The notes: generated by a model from the letters alone, not told the origin. A stretch of DNA of 64,000 nucleotides from Meconema thalassinum (GCA_946902985.2 OX336388.2:1700319978-1700383977), one strand, 5' to 3'; positions 45,746 through 57,038 are shown, counted from the first letter of the stretch. A program made the numbers and translations.

Positions 45746-47214
45746 GCCATTTATTATTATTAGTTTATTTTTACGGTATCTGTAAGAGACACACATTATA
45801 TTGCTTGTAGTTTTGCATCCTGATAAGTTGACGCTACTCGCTCGAAACGTACAGAACAGTGCAGAACGTTTTGGCAGTGATTATGAATGGAGGTACCTGT
45901 ACACGTTTCCAATCGCACGTGTTAACTTGTTGATAGTTGCACAATTCGCCGCGGAGTGACGCCAGGTGCCTTCGCGTGGAAGGCGACCAGCCGGCTGGCC
46001 ACGCTCTTCAGTTTGTGGCAGACGGGACCGTGGCACATTGCATTTCCATAATATTAACGAAGTGCGAGTACGTCTTTTACGAAGTGTCATAGCTTATATT
46101 TTTCACATTATAAAATACGAAATGAAATGGTTGTAGTGAGGTGTCAGTTCATTAAAAGTGCAAAAAATTAGTTTAAAAGTGGCGAGCGCACCCAATGAAC
46201 TTCTAATTGGATAAGGTAAGTTATGTAGAAGTGTATTTATTCTGTATCTAGCTGAAACTTCAAGACAAAAATATATTCGAATAATTACTATAGGCCTGCT
46301 GCATGACATGATTAACTTTGTTATCAATGCTATTTCAGAATGCCCTACAAAAGGTACCGGTAACTCGAGGGATTTCTTTGCATGCATTCTCATGCATAAC
46401 GAGTAAACACCACATAATAAAGAAAAACGTATATTATTCTTGAAAAGGATATTTCTGCTTTGCCATTTTTAAAGCAGAATATTTTTAGAAATTGAAAGCT
46501 ATGACAAATTATGTTTACAATGAAAAAATCACTAAGATACCGTATCTTTAGTGATTTTATACATAATTTCAGCGCACGCTTGTGATAGGTGTACATTTTT
46601 TCTGTTTTTAATAAACTTGAATTTCAAATTTATCAATGGAAATATTCAGATTATTTAGTGAAATCAGGTAATTTGATGGCGCGATGATTGACGTACTGAC
46701 GTTTATTGAAGAATTGCAAATATACAATAATCTTAGTGTTCAATGTGTTGTTTGCTAAATGAACTCGATTGCTTTGGAGAAATGCAGTTAGTGAGAAGTG
46801 ACAAACAATTCGATTGTGGTGCACATTTTTGCGGGTGGTCAACAGTAGTCTTAGTCAGATGTATCGACATGTGGTGAAGCTTATCGACGTTCGAACGCGT
46901 GCTACATTCCAAGCAGGATCAACCTTCCAACCACTTGTTGTGTTTTAGCCGTACATTGGCAATTTGCTCTTTATTTCATAAGCCTATAAAACTGAGGGAG
47001 ATACCATAGAGCTGAAAAACATTAGAGTCGATATCAGCCAGGCTTTTATTTAGGTAAAGCACAGACTGTTATTGTCGCACTTGGCTGACTTGATAGATCG
47101 ATCGCCATAAAACAGCTCAACGAAAAGCGGGGAATAAAGATAAAGTAAAACACACTGAAGAAAGGGAGCGGTGGAAAGGAATACATGACGGAAAAATTTT
47201 ACTTCCTCAGCCTT
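45746..47214. other. No gene recognised; one short palindrome
   Basis: No coding domain was recognised. AAAATCACTAAGATAC and its near-exact reverse complement form a palindrome at 46525-46557 with a one-base difference. Confidence 0.35.
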
Positions 47215-47567
47215 CCATGGCATTAGACTTCTGTCCCAAGAGTCCTGAGTTCGGATACTCATCTTTGCCATGAATGCTGATTCTGGTCTGAGGGTTCAAA
47301 AGCGGTTCACTCAGCCGTATCGAAGAAGAGTTGGGTTCGATTGCTGCCTCAGCTATCAGCGATTTTCAACTTTAGCTCCAGCAAATGTCGAGATGGTGCC
47401 TAAATTAAGAACATGACCGCCCTCCTTCCATATCCTAGCCCAACATTCTAGTGCAGACACCACAATCACAAAAATTACCCGGCAAATTCCACACACACTC
47501 AAGTACACGGGACTGATGCCCACGACGCCTCAAGTTCCTGAATGAAATAAAAATCAAATAAATAGCA
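47215..47567 (+). mobile_element. tRNA-headed SINE with shared 3' tail
   Basis: A weak head (47215-47275, with GAGTTCGGATAC) is followed by a GGTTCACTCAGCC block and a body with CAGCAAATGTCGAGATGGTGCC. The tail is ACACTCAAGTACACGGGACTGATG, related to other SINEs here. It ends in an AATAAAAATCAAATAAAT tail. Confidence 0.65.
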
Positions 47568-47589
47568 TTTGACCTCTGGAGAGTTAGTT

Positions 47590-47825
47590 AGTTAGTTATT
47601 GTTGTTTTAAGGGGCGGAACTACGAGGTCATCTGTGTGTTGCGTTGTGACGAGGATGAAATGTATTATAAAAGCGTCACGAGGTCGGGAGCTGATGGCCC
47701 CGAGGGCTTCCTGAACTGGGTTCGCTTTTTCCCTTGATATTAGGACCGACCTTCTTCTCTTTTCTTTGCTTGGTAGGCTAAGACCCTTAATGGGCTGTTG
47801 GACCTAAGTTTCTATTTTTTTTGTT
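47590..47825 (+). mobile_element. SINE-like fragment
   Basis: It begins with TTGTTGTTTTAAGGGGC, also seen at 53303-53320. It ends GGTAGGCTAAGACCCTTAATG before a T run, which matches the end of the SINE at 2034-2356. The exact limits are unclear. Confidence 0.5.
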
Positions 47826-48467
47826 CTTCCTTCTTTCCCTACCAGCCTTTCATGGCTCTACTTCACTCAAAGTCCATCAATCTTCATTCTTCGAGGGTTG
47901 AGGGCAATTCGTTCTCTCTCTCTTGCCATTTCTTCTTCTAGTATGTTATTAAGTAGTAGTATAGTTTTTGTTTTGTATCGGCAGTGGAAAATCTTTCAAA
48001 GACACCACTCTGTGTGGGAGTTGGATTTCCACCAACTAAAACCCCTGCCCTCTTCACTTAGCCCACTCCGGGACTGCTTGACAGCATTGCATCAGAATGG
48101 AGTGATTATACTATTAGTTTCTTCCTTTTTCTTCTTTCTCCTTCGTCCTCATAATACTCGTAGCCATTGCCTTTACAATGTTCCAGGCTCGTGGGCTCTC
48201 CAACATAATCTGAATCAGATTCCTAGTCGTCAGTCGCCGGCCAAGTTGTTCATAGGCTTCCTTTCTATCTTCCTCCCATCGAGCACAGTGGAAGAAGGTA
48301 TGTTCTACTGTATCCCTTTCCGAGCAATACCGACAACCATCTCCCTGTGTCTTCCCCATTTTCAAGGCATATACTCCAAATCTCCCATGCCCTGTCAGGA
48401 CTGTGACAGGAAATAATCCACTTGTCGATGACTGCATTTCAGCCACTCTCCTACGTCGGGTATAAGT
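47826..48467 (-). pseudogene. R1-like LINE C-terminal fragment
   Basis: The open stretch at 48446-48114 on minus contains VLTGHGRFGVYALKMGK, GDGCRYCSERDTVEHTFFHC and ARWEEDRKEAYEQLG. The Cx2C...H...C arrangement after TGHG is typical of R1-clade RT C-termini. Upstream domains are missing. The left part is presumably its 3' UTR. It is 5'-truncated. Confidence 0.7.
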
Positions 48468-48493
48468 TTTTTAGTCTACTGGCCAACATTGTT

Positions 48494-48494
48494 T

Positions 48495-48534
<40 letters not shown>

Positions 48535-48537
48535 ACT
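48494..48537. repeat. GTA microsatellite
   Basis: About thirteen GTA units run from 48494 to 48533. The array is continued on the far side of the 5S-derived SINE by TAGTAGTAGACT. Confidence 0.9.
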
Positions 48538-48762
48538 AGCCAACAGCCATGTTGAAACACCGGATCCATTGAGAACTCCGCAGTTAAGCAGCATTGGGCA
48601 TGGTCAGAACTTGGATGGTATGCCGGTTCTAGGCACTGTGCGCTGTTGGCCAACATAAGGAGGAGAGGAAATGCCCTGGCCACCCTACCGCACGTAAACT
48701 CCGGCTGGGAGTAGCCTCTTCGGAGGTTCGAACCAGCCTTCGGGCAGAATACCAATTACTTT
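48538..48762 (+). mobile_element. 5S-rRNA-derived SINE
   Basis: 48539-48652 follows 5S rRNA along its length: GCCAACAGCCATGTTGAAAC, then CACCGGATCC, CGCAGTTAAGCAGCATTGGG, ACTTGGATGG and a closing GCGCTGTTGGC. A 3' body (AACTCCGGCTGGGAGTAGCC, TTCGGAGGTTCGAACC, CCTTCGGGCAGAATACC) follows. Direct repeats TAGTAGTAGACT at 48526-48537 and 48763-48774 flank it. Head, body and duplications mark a retroposon rather than a 5S gene. Several conserved 5S bases are altered. Confidence 0.85.
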
Positions 48763-48774
48763 TAGTAGTAGACT

Positions 48775-49084
48775 GGTACACAGTCGTGTATGAAATTACG
48801 TATTTTATATCTGACTTTATTTAATAGAGGTGTTACCCTCTTCAGTGTCAATGAACGGTCCATACCTCTTCACACTCATAGTGACGTTACTGTATAATAA
48901 TATAATACATAATATTTCATTAATCCTCGGTTTGAAACATTAACAAACTTCCTCAATAGAAAGCTATAAGAACAAAACCATTACAATTCCAAAAGCAAGC
49001 TTGCAGTTTCACTTGGCGTTCAGGACCTAATTTTCACGTAGATTTCGAAATATTGGACGTGATTTTTCGTTTCAAAAATATCAA
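48775..49084. other. No gene recognised
   Basis: This is an AT-rich spacer. No feature was supported. Confidence 0.3.
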
Positions 49085-49490
49085 ATTAATTTACTAGGGA
49101 ACGAACCCGGTCCACCTTGGTGAGAACGAAACAGCTACACTCTGTCGTCCCCCTCATTCAAAGATAAAAATGTATGTGTACCGCGTGTTGCGTACCAACA
49201 CCAAAGAGGCTTGGGACATCTTGGTCATCAACTTCGTGCACTTTGGTGTATGTTGAACTTTTCTCCTTACCTATATTTCTGTTATGACTGTAGTAGTGTG
49301 TATAGCTGTATTAAGGACAGGAATGGGGTAGGTGCCTCGGGACTTGGAATAAGTTACTATCCTGGCGTTTGTCAGGAGGGAGTGTGGAAAAACCACACTC
49401 AAGATAGCTGCTGTCAGTGACGGGATTAGAACCTATGATCTCCGGGCGAGCTACAGATGCCCGCGAGGACGTGGTGCACAGTTTAACGAG
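49085..49490 (-). mobile_element. SINE(s) with shared 3' tail
   Basis: On minus, a tRNA-like head (B-box text GGTTCTAATCC near 49425-49440) lies at the right. The tail (rc of TTGGGACATCTTGGTCATCA) lies at 49210-49230. A second tRNA-like head complement (GGAACGAACCCGG) lies at about 49097-49145, so two elements may abut. Confidence 0.6.
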
Positions 49491-50142
49491 TATGACTACG
49501 CAGCAGGGTCGTCAATATTGCCAGCGTAAACATATTGTGCGTGTGGAATGCACATGGGGAAAATGACCTCGCTGTTCCGCCTGTTAAAACAAAAAGTATA
49601 ACTATAACATTAATACAAGTAAAGTTAATGCACTGTTTGTTATACAATGTTGGAAAGGTTGTAGAGAAAGGGGCTGGGATAAATTACAAGTGTAATTAAT
49701 TACAAGTACCTTATTTTAAAGAAAATAATCAGTAAACATTAATAACAAATAAAATTAGGCTACTTTGGCACTTGATATTGAAATGCTACCAATTATAACA
49801 TTGCCATATAATCAACCTGAATTAGGAATTCGGGTTGAAGTCATTAAACATTAAAAAAAACCACACACATCTTGGTGATTTTGAGGCTGGATTAGTAGAC
49901 TTCAACTAACAATGAATGTAGACTTAACCCAAGCTGCAAAGCTTATATTCATTAAAACTCAGCAATTTTTCTACCATCTGATATTCGTTACTCATTTCCA
50001 CAGCATGGGTTCATTGGATCCCTGTGGTCTTGTACTCTCTTACTAAAATATCCGTGGTATTATTCAACTTAGCTAGGCTAAATGATTTATTGTGGATCAT
50101 TGTGAAAAATTAAGATCCGCATGGAAAAATATTGCTGACAGT
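49491..50142. other. No gene recognised
   Basis: This is an AT-rich spacer. No feature was supported. Confidence 0.3.
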
Positions 50143-50280
50143 GTGGCGGCAACGTTCTCGCCTGTTTCCAAGTCTGTGGAATCGAATCCTGGTGCAGCGA
50201 ATTAGTATAGGAGGGTTCCTAAATGTGAGGGACCCTTGTCAGTAAGCACGTTTATGATCCTCTCCTGGACACAACTCTGG
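50143..50280 (+). mobile_element. SINE family H, diverged copy
   Basis: GGCGGCAACGTTCTCGCC and GGAATCGAATCCTGG correspond to the head at 9008-9082. TCAGTAAGCACGTTTATGATCC corresponds to the body. It is strongly diverged and truncated. Confidence 0.65.
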
Positions 50281-50374
50281 CAAACAGTCTTAAACCAAGA
50301 ATTGTACTTAATAGAGCATTGAATCATGACAGACACCAAAGAATATACACCATCTGAAACTTTTATGTGATGAT

Positions 50375-50755
50375 TTTTTTAAATCGTATGGCCTCGGTGC
50401 CGGGTGCAAGCTTTGTTATTTGACACCCAGAGGATAGCTTGCATGTCGAATTTCGTTGTTCCTTTACTATGAAAGTCAAGGAGGTTAGATGTTTGATATC
50501 TAAGCTCCTTGAACACTATAGCGCTTTCTAGTAGAGAAATGAGGAACTTTGTGTTTGCGGAAACTCCCGAGATTAATTTTGCCATTATGAACTCGGCCTA
50601 CTGAATTCAAATTTGTTCTTTGACCTGCCAACATCGTATGGCATGCGTATCGTATTTTTGCCGCCTTTCAAAAACCACTTACCACGGCCAGGAGCGAACA
50701 TGCAATCCTGGGGTTAGTAGACCGACACGATATCCACTCACCCACCGTGGCAAGC
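50375..50755 (-). mobile_element. SINE family A, full copy with target duplication
   Basis: Direct repeats TTATGTGATGAT lie at 50363-50374 and 50756-50767. On minus it starts GCTTGCCACGGTGGGTGAG and ends CCGAGGCCATACGAT. It matches 8491-8876, except that the tail here is a short A run instead of ATT repeats. Confidence 0.9.
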
Positions 50756-50767
50756 TTATGTGATGAT

Positions 50768-51886
50768 AATGATGAGACTGATGGTGGTAATATAGGCTAC
50801 TACCAGAGCCACCGAGAGAATATTAAGTGTCCCAATGCAATTTTCTTCTCGGGCCCTTCTTGAAATACTTTTAATACTATTCCGGAAACACAATGCCATT
50901 TTGAGATAATCATCAGATGCTCAGTCATAATAAAAAAGAACCATACAAATCTTACTTCATAGAAAACATTTTAGTGTTTAAAACTCAGCAATTCTTCTAG
51001 GTTTGTGCCGTGTCTTGTGTGGGGTTTCGCCTAGGACACCAAGCTAGGCTCATCGGCGGGCTCTTGGTGTCCCCGCCCGGACCCCCACAGGAGTGACGAA
51101 CTGCGCGCCACCTCCCTTTATATAAGGTGTAACTGCACCACTTGACTACGAGAACTAAAAGTTCAAGCAGCCTTAACCTCCCTATGAAGGCTTCCAGTGT
51201 TTATTTAGTGTTTATTTTGTGAAATAGACTATATTTTGCAAAGTGCAGAAAATCATTTGGGAATTTTAATACTTTTAACATGCATAAGGAAATACTGTAG
51301 TTTTCAATTCTGTAAGTTTTCACTTCAATTACCAGTAGGCCTACGTAATGAAAAAGAGTTTGATAGCAGATTCAACACTAAATTGTAGTAGATTATTCCT
51401 AACTCTTAGTCATATATAGAATTTAATACTCTTCTGGGGTAGAATAAGGTACTTTAAAACTTATTTTTTGTAATTTTCAGAATCGAGGAACTTCTTTTAC
51501 CAAATGAATGGTTTCTGCCAATATTTTCGCACTATCATATATGCCTCTGCAGTGTCTTTCTGCCTCATTTCTCTTGGCAATTAAAATATGGTAACATGAG
51601 ATATCTTCTGCAGAGCTGTAGACAAATCGACAACCTTATTCTGCAAAGCCTCGTACAGGTTGTAAGTTATAGCCAACATTTTACATAATACGAAAGTAGC
51701 TACGACAAACTGAAACTAACGTGCACCACTAACGGCCCCTCATTGCCCCCTTTCCCCTCACTCTCGGTGGCCTAGTACATTTGAGTTTTTAAATGTGTCA
51801 GTCAACAAGAGCAAATAGTTTTATTAATTACAAATAGTGGCCAAGGTATAGGATTGCTTGTTGAAAGCAAGGCGTTACGTTATTGT
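50768..51886. other. No gene recognised; one stable hairpin
   Basis: GGACACCAAG (51034-51043) and CTTGGTGTCC (51063-51072) form a perfect 10-bp inverted repeat with a 19-nt loop, in a GC-rich patch. Nothing else was recognised. Confidence 0.4.
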
Positions 51887-52440
51887 TGTTGATTCCTTTT
51901 AGGGGCTTTGCGACATCATGATCATGTAGCCCCGTGTGTGTGTGGAATTTGTCTGATAATCTGTGTCACAGCGATGTCAGGGAGGTAGGATTTGGGTAGA
52001 AAGGGCCTTAAGTTAGGTACCGTTACCATTTGGCATTTGCCTTGGAGTAATAGTGGGAAACCACGGAAATCAATTCCAGATTGGCTGAGGTAGGAATCGA
52101 ACGCGCCTTTTCTCGGAAGGAAGCTTGTAGTTTAACGTGACCGTCAATCTCGCGATCGTGAGCCACGAGACCTCCTTTATAGCCTACGTGGAATTTGAAC
52201 CACAGGACTTGGCACTTCACTTCGAAAATCTCACATTCATTGACCGGTAATCGAACCCGCCTTGGTGAGAGACAAACAGCTTGACCACTGCGCCACCACG
52301 CCCCCTCTCATTTTCTCGGTTTTGCCTCACGTGAATTAAATTTCTTGACAGAGCCGGAAACCGAACCAGGGCCTCCGTGATGACAGTCAAGAAAGCTAGG
52401 CACTGTGCAACGAGGCGGACACGAGGAGTTGCGCAGCGAG
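51887..52440 (-). mobile_element. SINE cluster, shared tail and two or three tRNA-like heads
   Basis: The shared 3' tail complement (TTTTAGGGGCTTTGCGACAT, GTAGCCCCGTGTGTG) is at 51905-51960. A body complement (TTTGGCATTTGCCTTGG, GGGAAACCACGGAAATC) is at 52030-52075. tRNA-like head complements lie at about 52090-52175, 52237-52307 (GGTAATCGAACCCGCC) and 52345-52440. This is probably one complete SINE with head fragments of others beyond it. Confidence 0.6.
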
Positions 52441-52557
52441 ACAAGGGAAGCCGGGAGACCAGCCTCACTTAGCCGTTATTTGAAATAGAAATAGAACAAT
52501 GCTCTTCGGTACGTAAAATTCCATCAATTTATATCGCAATTGTTAATCTGATGTCGA

Positions 52558-52915
52558 TCACCTCGTGATGTAGCTGCTAATGCTGTCACCCCGGAGGTCA
52601 TGGTTCGATTCCCGGCTCTGCCAAGAAATTTATCGTAATTATGGTCTGAGGGCTGGAAGGAGATACACTCATCCTAGAGAGGCAAACCTCAGCCATCCTA
52701 AGAGTGGTTCTCCGTGGTTTCCCAGTTAACTCCAGGCAAATGCGGGGATGGTTCCTAGCTTAGGTCACAGCCACCTCCATCTTCCTTGCCGCAAATACAA
52801 ATATACAGACAGCTCAATAACACAGATTATCAGATACATTCTACACATCCCCAACTACACGGGGCTGAAATACAGTAAGTTAAATACGATGTCCAAATCC
52901 CTAAATAAAATAACT
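52558..52915 (+). mobile_element. tRNA-headed SINE, E-type body with shared 3' tail
   Basis: Head GTCATGGTTCGATTCCCGGC is followed by TGGTCTGAGGGCTGGAAGG and GGTTCTCCGTGGTTTCCCAG with GGCAAATGCGGGGATGG. Then comes the tail AACTACACGGGGCTGAAATAC and an A-rich end. It combines the family E body with the tail of families C/D. Confidence 0.75.
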
Positions 52916-53276
52916 AATCTCATTTCGTTATATCGATTTGTCAAATTAAAATTTGAACTAGATTTTGAACTAGATTTTAGGTGTTTTGCACTTACACTTC
53001 AATACTTAGCCGATAAAAAGTGTTTATGTGAATTCAATACCTACACATTAAAACATTTCAATTGGAAATATTTTCAGAAACAACGCAAGATTGAATCTAT
53101 TCAAACTTGGCTGACAGATGGCAATCTCCGACGGCGATTTAATCCATATTGATTTGTAGCCATTGATACTGAAATGCACAATGTGAGTAGGGCCATGTCG
53201 GGATTCGTATTCAATTAAAAAGCCCTTTAGTAAGTGGGGCTAGAACCAATTAACATCGGCTGCGTGATGCGCATAC
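52916..53276. other. No gene recognised
   Basis: An open stretch that runs through here begins inside the SINE and has no family features. I do not call a gene. Confidence 0.3.
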
Positions 53277-53289
53277 CTGACATATCTCG

Positions 53290-54675
53290 ATGATAATGAT
53301 GATAATTGTTGTTTTAAGGGGCCTAACATCTACGTTATCGGCTCCTAATGGTCTGAGTGATAGCGAAAATGACGATGAAATGGAAATCATAACGAAAACC
53401 AAGGTAGATTGAAAATACTTACAGAAACGGAACAGATTTAAAAGACGCACAAAATGTAGAGTGGAAATACTTACACAAGGTAATTTAGAAGGAAAATACT
53501 CATGAAAGCAATTTAGATTGAAAAATACACACAAAATGTAGTTTAGGTTCAAAATACTTACAGCATGCAATGTTGATTCGAAATACTCACAAAATGAAAT
53601 TTAAAAAATGAAATTAAAAATACTTAGCCTACAAAATGCAATTGAAATTCAAAATACTTACAAAATGCAATTTAGATTCAAAATACTTACAAAATGCAAT
53701 TGAAATTGAAAATACTTACACAATGCAATTTAGATTGAAAATGCCCAACCAGATTCAAAATACTCACAAAATGCAATTGAAATTCAAAATACTTACAAAA
53801 TGCAATGGACATTGAAAATACGTACAAAATGTCATTTAGATTCAAAATACTCCCAATATGTCGGCACGCTATTCAAAATACTGTACTTAAAAATGCAATT
53901 TAGATTGAAAATACCTACAAAATGGAGTTTAGATCGAAAATACTTACAAAATGCAATATAGATTGAATATACTCACAAAAGTGAATTTGGATGGAAAAAG
54001 ACTAACAAAATATAATTTAGTTACACGGGGAGCCAATTCACAACACAGTGCGGGAATCTTAAAGAGAAAAGGAAACATAATGAAAAGAAAAGAAGGCTGA
54101 TCCCTCGAAGAATGAGGGATCAGGAAAGATGAGAGAAGGACCAATTAAGGCGGGTAAGGAAGAGACTCCCTAGGCCTCAGATACCCTAATACCGTCGGGG
54201 TCGGAAGAGAACAAGAGTTGACCAAGAGAGGTCGACAGGAAAGAAGGCGGAGAGGAGCTTGGAACAACTAAGACGGACTCTGCTGGGGTCCCGAGATCGC
54301 CTACCCACAAGTTGTGAGCCCCTGTGGGACTGACATATCTAAATGACATTTTGTATTTTCAATTTCCATTGCATTTTGTAAGTATTTTGAATTTCAATTG
54401 TGAGTATTTTGAATCTAGTTGGGCATTTTCAATCTAAAATGCATTGTGTAAGTATTTTCAATTTCAATTGCATTTTGTAAGTATTTTGAATCTTAATTGC
54501 ATTTTGTAAGTATTTTCAATTTCAATTGCATTTTGTAGGCTAAGTATTTTGAATTTCAATTGCATTGTGTGAGTATTACGATTCTACATTGCCTTTTGTA
54601 AGTATTTTGAGCCTAAACTACATTTTGTGCGTATTTTTCAATCTAAATTGCTTTCGTGAGTATTTTCCTGGGGGG
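53290..54675 (-). mobile_element. Retroposed unit with inverted minisatellite arms
   Basis: 13-bp direct repeats CTGACATATCTCG at 53277-53289 and 54676-54688 flank it. The left end (TTGTTGTTTTAAGGGGCC) looks like a SINE/LINE 3' end on minus. Then comes a minisatellite of about 30-33-bp units (AAAATACTTACAAAATGCAA) from about 53400 to 54010, and a 320-bp purine-rich centre. After it, 54335-54672 is the reverse complement of 53487-53845, matching unit by unit. Confidence 0.75.
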
Positions 54676-54688
54676 CTGACATATCTCG

Positions 54689-55114
54689 TGAGCAGCAACC
54701 CTTACTGGACCAAAAAACAGTCGTCTCCAGGCAGTAGAAATGAAGTTTCTCCGTTCTTGCCTTCAAAAGACGAAAATGGATAGAATAAAGAATGAGGATA
54801 TCCGACAACAACTGGAATTGGAAAGGAGCCTGCTGGAGACACTCGTACTCAAGTGATTGAGGTGGTATGGTCACATGAAGAGGATGGCTCCTCACAGTAT
54901 ACCTCGAGTGTATTTTGGCAAGTGTCCCCGGGAAGAGACCAAGAGGAAGACCTCGCGATGTGTGGGAGAAGAAATGTATAAGGACTTGGAAGCTAGAGAT
55001 AAGAACTGGCATCAAATACAAGAACAACAGTTATGGATGGACAGGACAAATTGGAGACGGCTCATTTATAACCGCACCTGGTTTGCTGGCGGGAAGAAAC
55101 GATGATGATGATGC
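54689..55114 (+). pseudogene. LINE RT C-terminal fragment with GAT tail
   Basis: It reads AVEMKFLRSCLQKTKMDRIK, then LRWYGHMKRM after an in-frame stop, then CPRGRPRGRPRDVW in overlapping frames. The end is ATGATGATGATG at 55103-55114. It resembles the 3' part of the LINE at 541-2937 but is diverged. Both flanking boundaries are abrupt. Confidence 0.7.
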
Positions 55115-55119
55115 CAGTT

Positions 55120-55440
55120 CCCAGTTCAGAATGCTCAGGTTTCATTCCATGCTCTAGCATGTAGGATTTTAATCCCAGAATGAGAGTTGGGGAGGGATCC
55201 TCTGAACCTTGCGAGGGCAGCTGAGAGGAGAAGTGAGCCATCCCGGGGGTGGTTTTACGTGGTTTCCCACTTCGTTTCCAGCCGTATGCACAACTGAAGA
55301 GAGAGTACAGGACACGAACACTTCGTAGTCTCACTTACAAGTAAACATACCGCACCTGCACTAGATTTCACACACATCCAAGTGTCCGGGAATGACAAAG
55401 ACGATGTTTCAGGTGCCTATCTGAAAGAAACAACGACAAA
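55120..55440 (+). mobile_element. tRNA-headed SINE, diverged
   Basis: The head is weak (AGGATTTTAATCCCAG). The body has GGGGTGGTTTTACGTGGTTTCC and the tail CACACATCCAAGTGTCCGGG. It has the same order of blocks as the SINE at 52558-52915. Confidence 0.6.
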
Positions 55441-56200
55441 AGTCAAGTGTTAAATGCTATAACAATCGTCCGGATTTTTTCCGTCTAACTTCGCTAAAAT
55501 TTGAAGGATATTGTCGTCATTTTAATACCATGCTCAGTAGTTCAAGTGAAAGGAAAATGACAACACTGAGTAACCAAACGTTTTTGGGAGGGGAGACAAC
55601 TTTTTCTATCGTTTAGAATGCAGCGTGCGCATGTAGACAGAAATTAATACCTGTTGGCGCGAATCCGAGGGCGGAGAGGGGAAAGTAGGAGACGGAAGGT
55701 AGTGGAGGGGATCACTGCTGCTGTGCTCGTGGGAAGACACTGACGAGCAATTACTGCGACAGTTACAGAAGGAGCTGATGTGAACATTTACGTAGCAACG
55801 TAGTCAACGCTCCTCCCCTCTTATTCATGCTGCAGCACATGGACTCGCCCGCAAATGGAACTCGTTGCTTACGAATGTGCCATCAGGTAATAATTGCGGT
55901 ATACTCATCGCACACTACCAAGTCAACATTTTTCGATACAATTTTTACGAATAGTATCTAAACCCTCTAGGGTTATTTTAAACCAATTAAACATAGAGAG
56001 AAACAATAACACTGAGAATGCAGGTAATCTGGAGAGGGAATCAAGAGTATTCAGTGAAGACATAAGGAATGGATATTGCGATATTGATTTAGTTGTAACT
56101 GGGATAGTTGTTCATAGCCAGGGGTGACGTGGTCGTAATACCGTAAGCTGCGAATATAGCGCACACAGGCATTTTGGCGAAGTTGAAGTTTGTTATTTAG
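55441..56200. other. No gene recognised
   Basis: No coding domain was recognised. The 3' end of this stretch could hold promoter sequence of the gene starting at 56909, but I see no clear core element. Confidence 0.3.
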
Positions 56201-56203
56201 ATT

Positions 56204-56470
56204 TTGTTGTTGTTAAATCAATTTAGGGGCTTAGGACATCTTGGTCATCAGCCCCGTGTATTTGGGTTTGTGTTGAATTTGTCTGATAACCTGTATTTAT
56301 GTGATGACTGTAGTAGTGTGTGTAGGGACAGGGATGACATTTGTATGGGGGGAGTGTGGAAACACCACAGGATAGCCGCTGTTAGTGCCAGGATTAGAAC
56401 CTACGATCTCCAAACTTGCAGCATCTGCCCAAGCAGTCGTGGTGCACGGCTACATCACGTGACTGATATT
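56204..56470 (-). mobile_element. tRNA-headed SINE with shared 3' tail
   Basis: On minus, the head (GTGCACCACGACTGCTTGG and B-box GGTTCTAATCC) is at 56395-56450. The tail (rc of AGGGGCTTAGGACATCTTGG and CAGCCCCGTGTATTTGGG) is at 56224-56265. The end on plus is TTGTTGTTGTTAAATC, an AAC-type tail. Confidence 0.75.
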
Positions 56471-56908
56471 AAGAGTAGCAGTAAGGACGTCCCATACCTT
56501 ATCGCAATTATCAAAATGATGTAAGGGCCAGTTGTTCCATCTCCTTTTATACGTCCTGCAAACTCCTGTTGTGTAACAGCCTGTTGGTTACTAACCGTCT
56601 GTTGGTATCTTACGTGTTGCACCAGCTATTTAAAACTAGTTTTGTCTAACAAAACACTGCACCTTATAGTAGGCCATGTTGGAGAATGTTTTCAGCTGTT
56701 GGCAATATAAAACTTGGTAAGAAGCAAGGAGTATAGAATAATATCAAGATCGTTTCTTTATTCTATGACGTAAATGTATAAACAAAGAAGATACACGGAA
56801 CAATTACTTAGATAATTTTGTCATTAATTGCTTCTCTTTGACGAACTTCGGGCTGGAATTTCAAAAACGACAATTTGGATACGCGATTCTAGTGCCGATA
56901 CCATCACC
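56471..56908. other. Spacer and probable 5' UTR
   Basis: This region lies directly upstream of the Myb/SANT gene start. No TATA box or other core promoter is convincing. The last ~60 bases before the ATG are probably 5' UTR (context CATCACCATGA). Confidence 0.35.
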
Positions 56909-57038
56909 ATGACCACTAAAAAAAAATCGTGGAACAAATTACAGTGTGGCTGAAATTCAAACGCTCCTCTCATGCATCGAAAGGAATCTCGATATTATTG
57001 AGAACAAGAGGACCGATGCAGTCAGCATAAGGGACAAG
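56909..57038 (+). CDS. Exon 1 (N-terminal half of Myb/SANT domain)
   Basis: ATG 56909-56911 is followed by a Lys-rich start and an A9 run at 56918-56926. As written the frame stops at about 56948-56950. With eight A bases it continues through NYSVAEIQTLLSC to IRDK and the donor GTAAGT at 57039. Confidence 0.65.

Noticed and set aside
48539..48652. Possible 5S rRNA gene
   Set aside because: Conserved 5S positions are changed, a SINE body follows and target duplications flank it. It is a retroposon.
52748..53152. 134-codon open stretch
   Set aside because: It begins inside a SINE and continues into AT-rich spacer. No domain or splice context.
53395..54670. CRISPR-like regular repeats
   Set aside because: Units are contiguous with no unique spacers, vary in length and lie in a eukaryotic retroposed unit.
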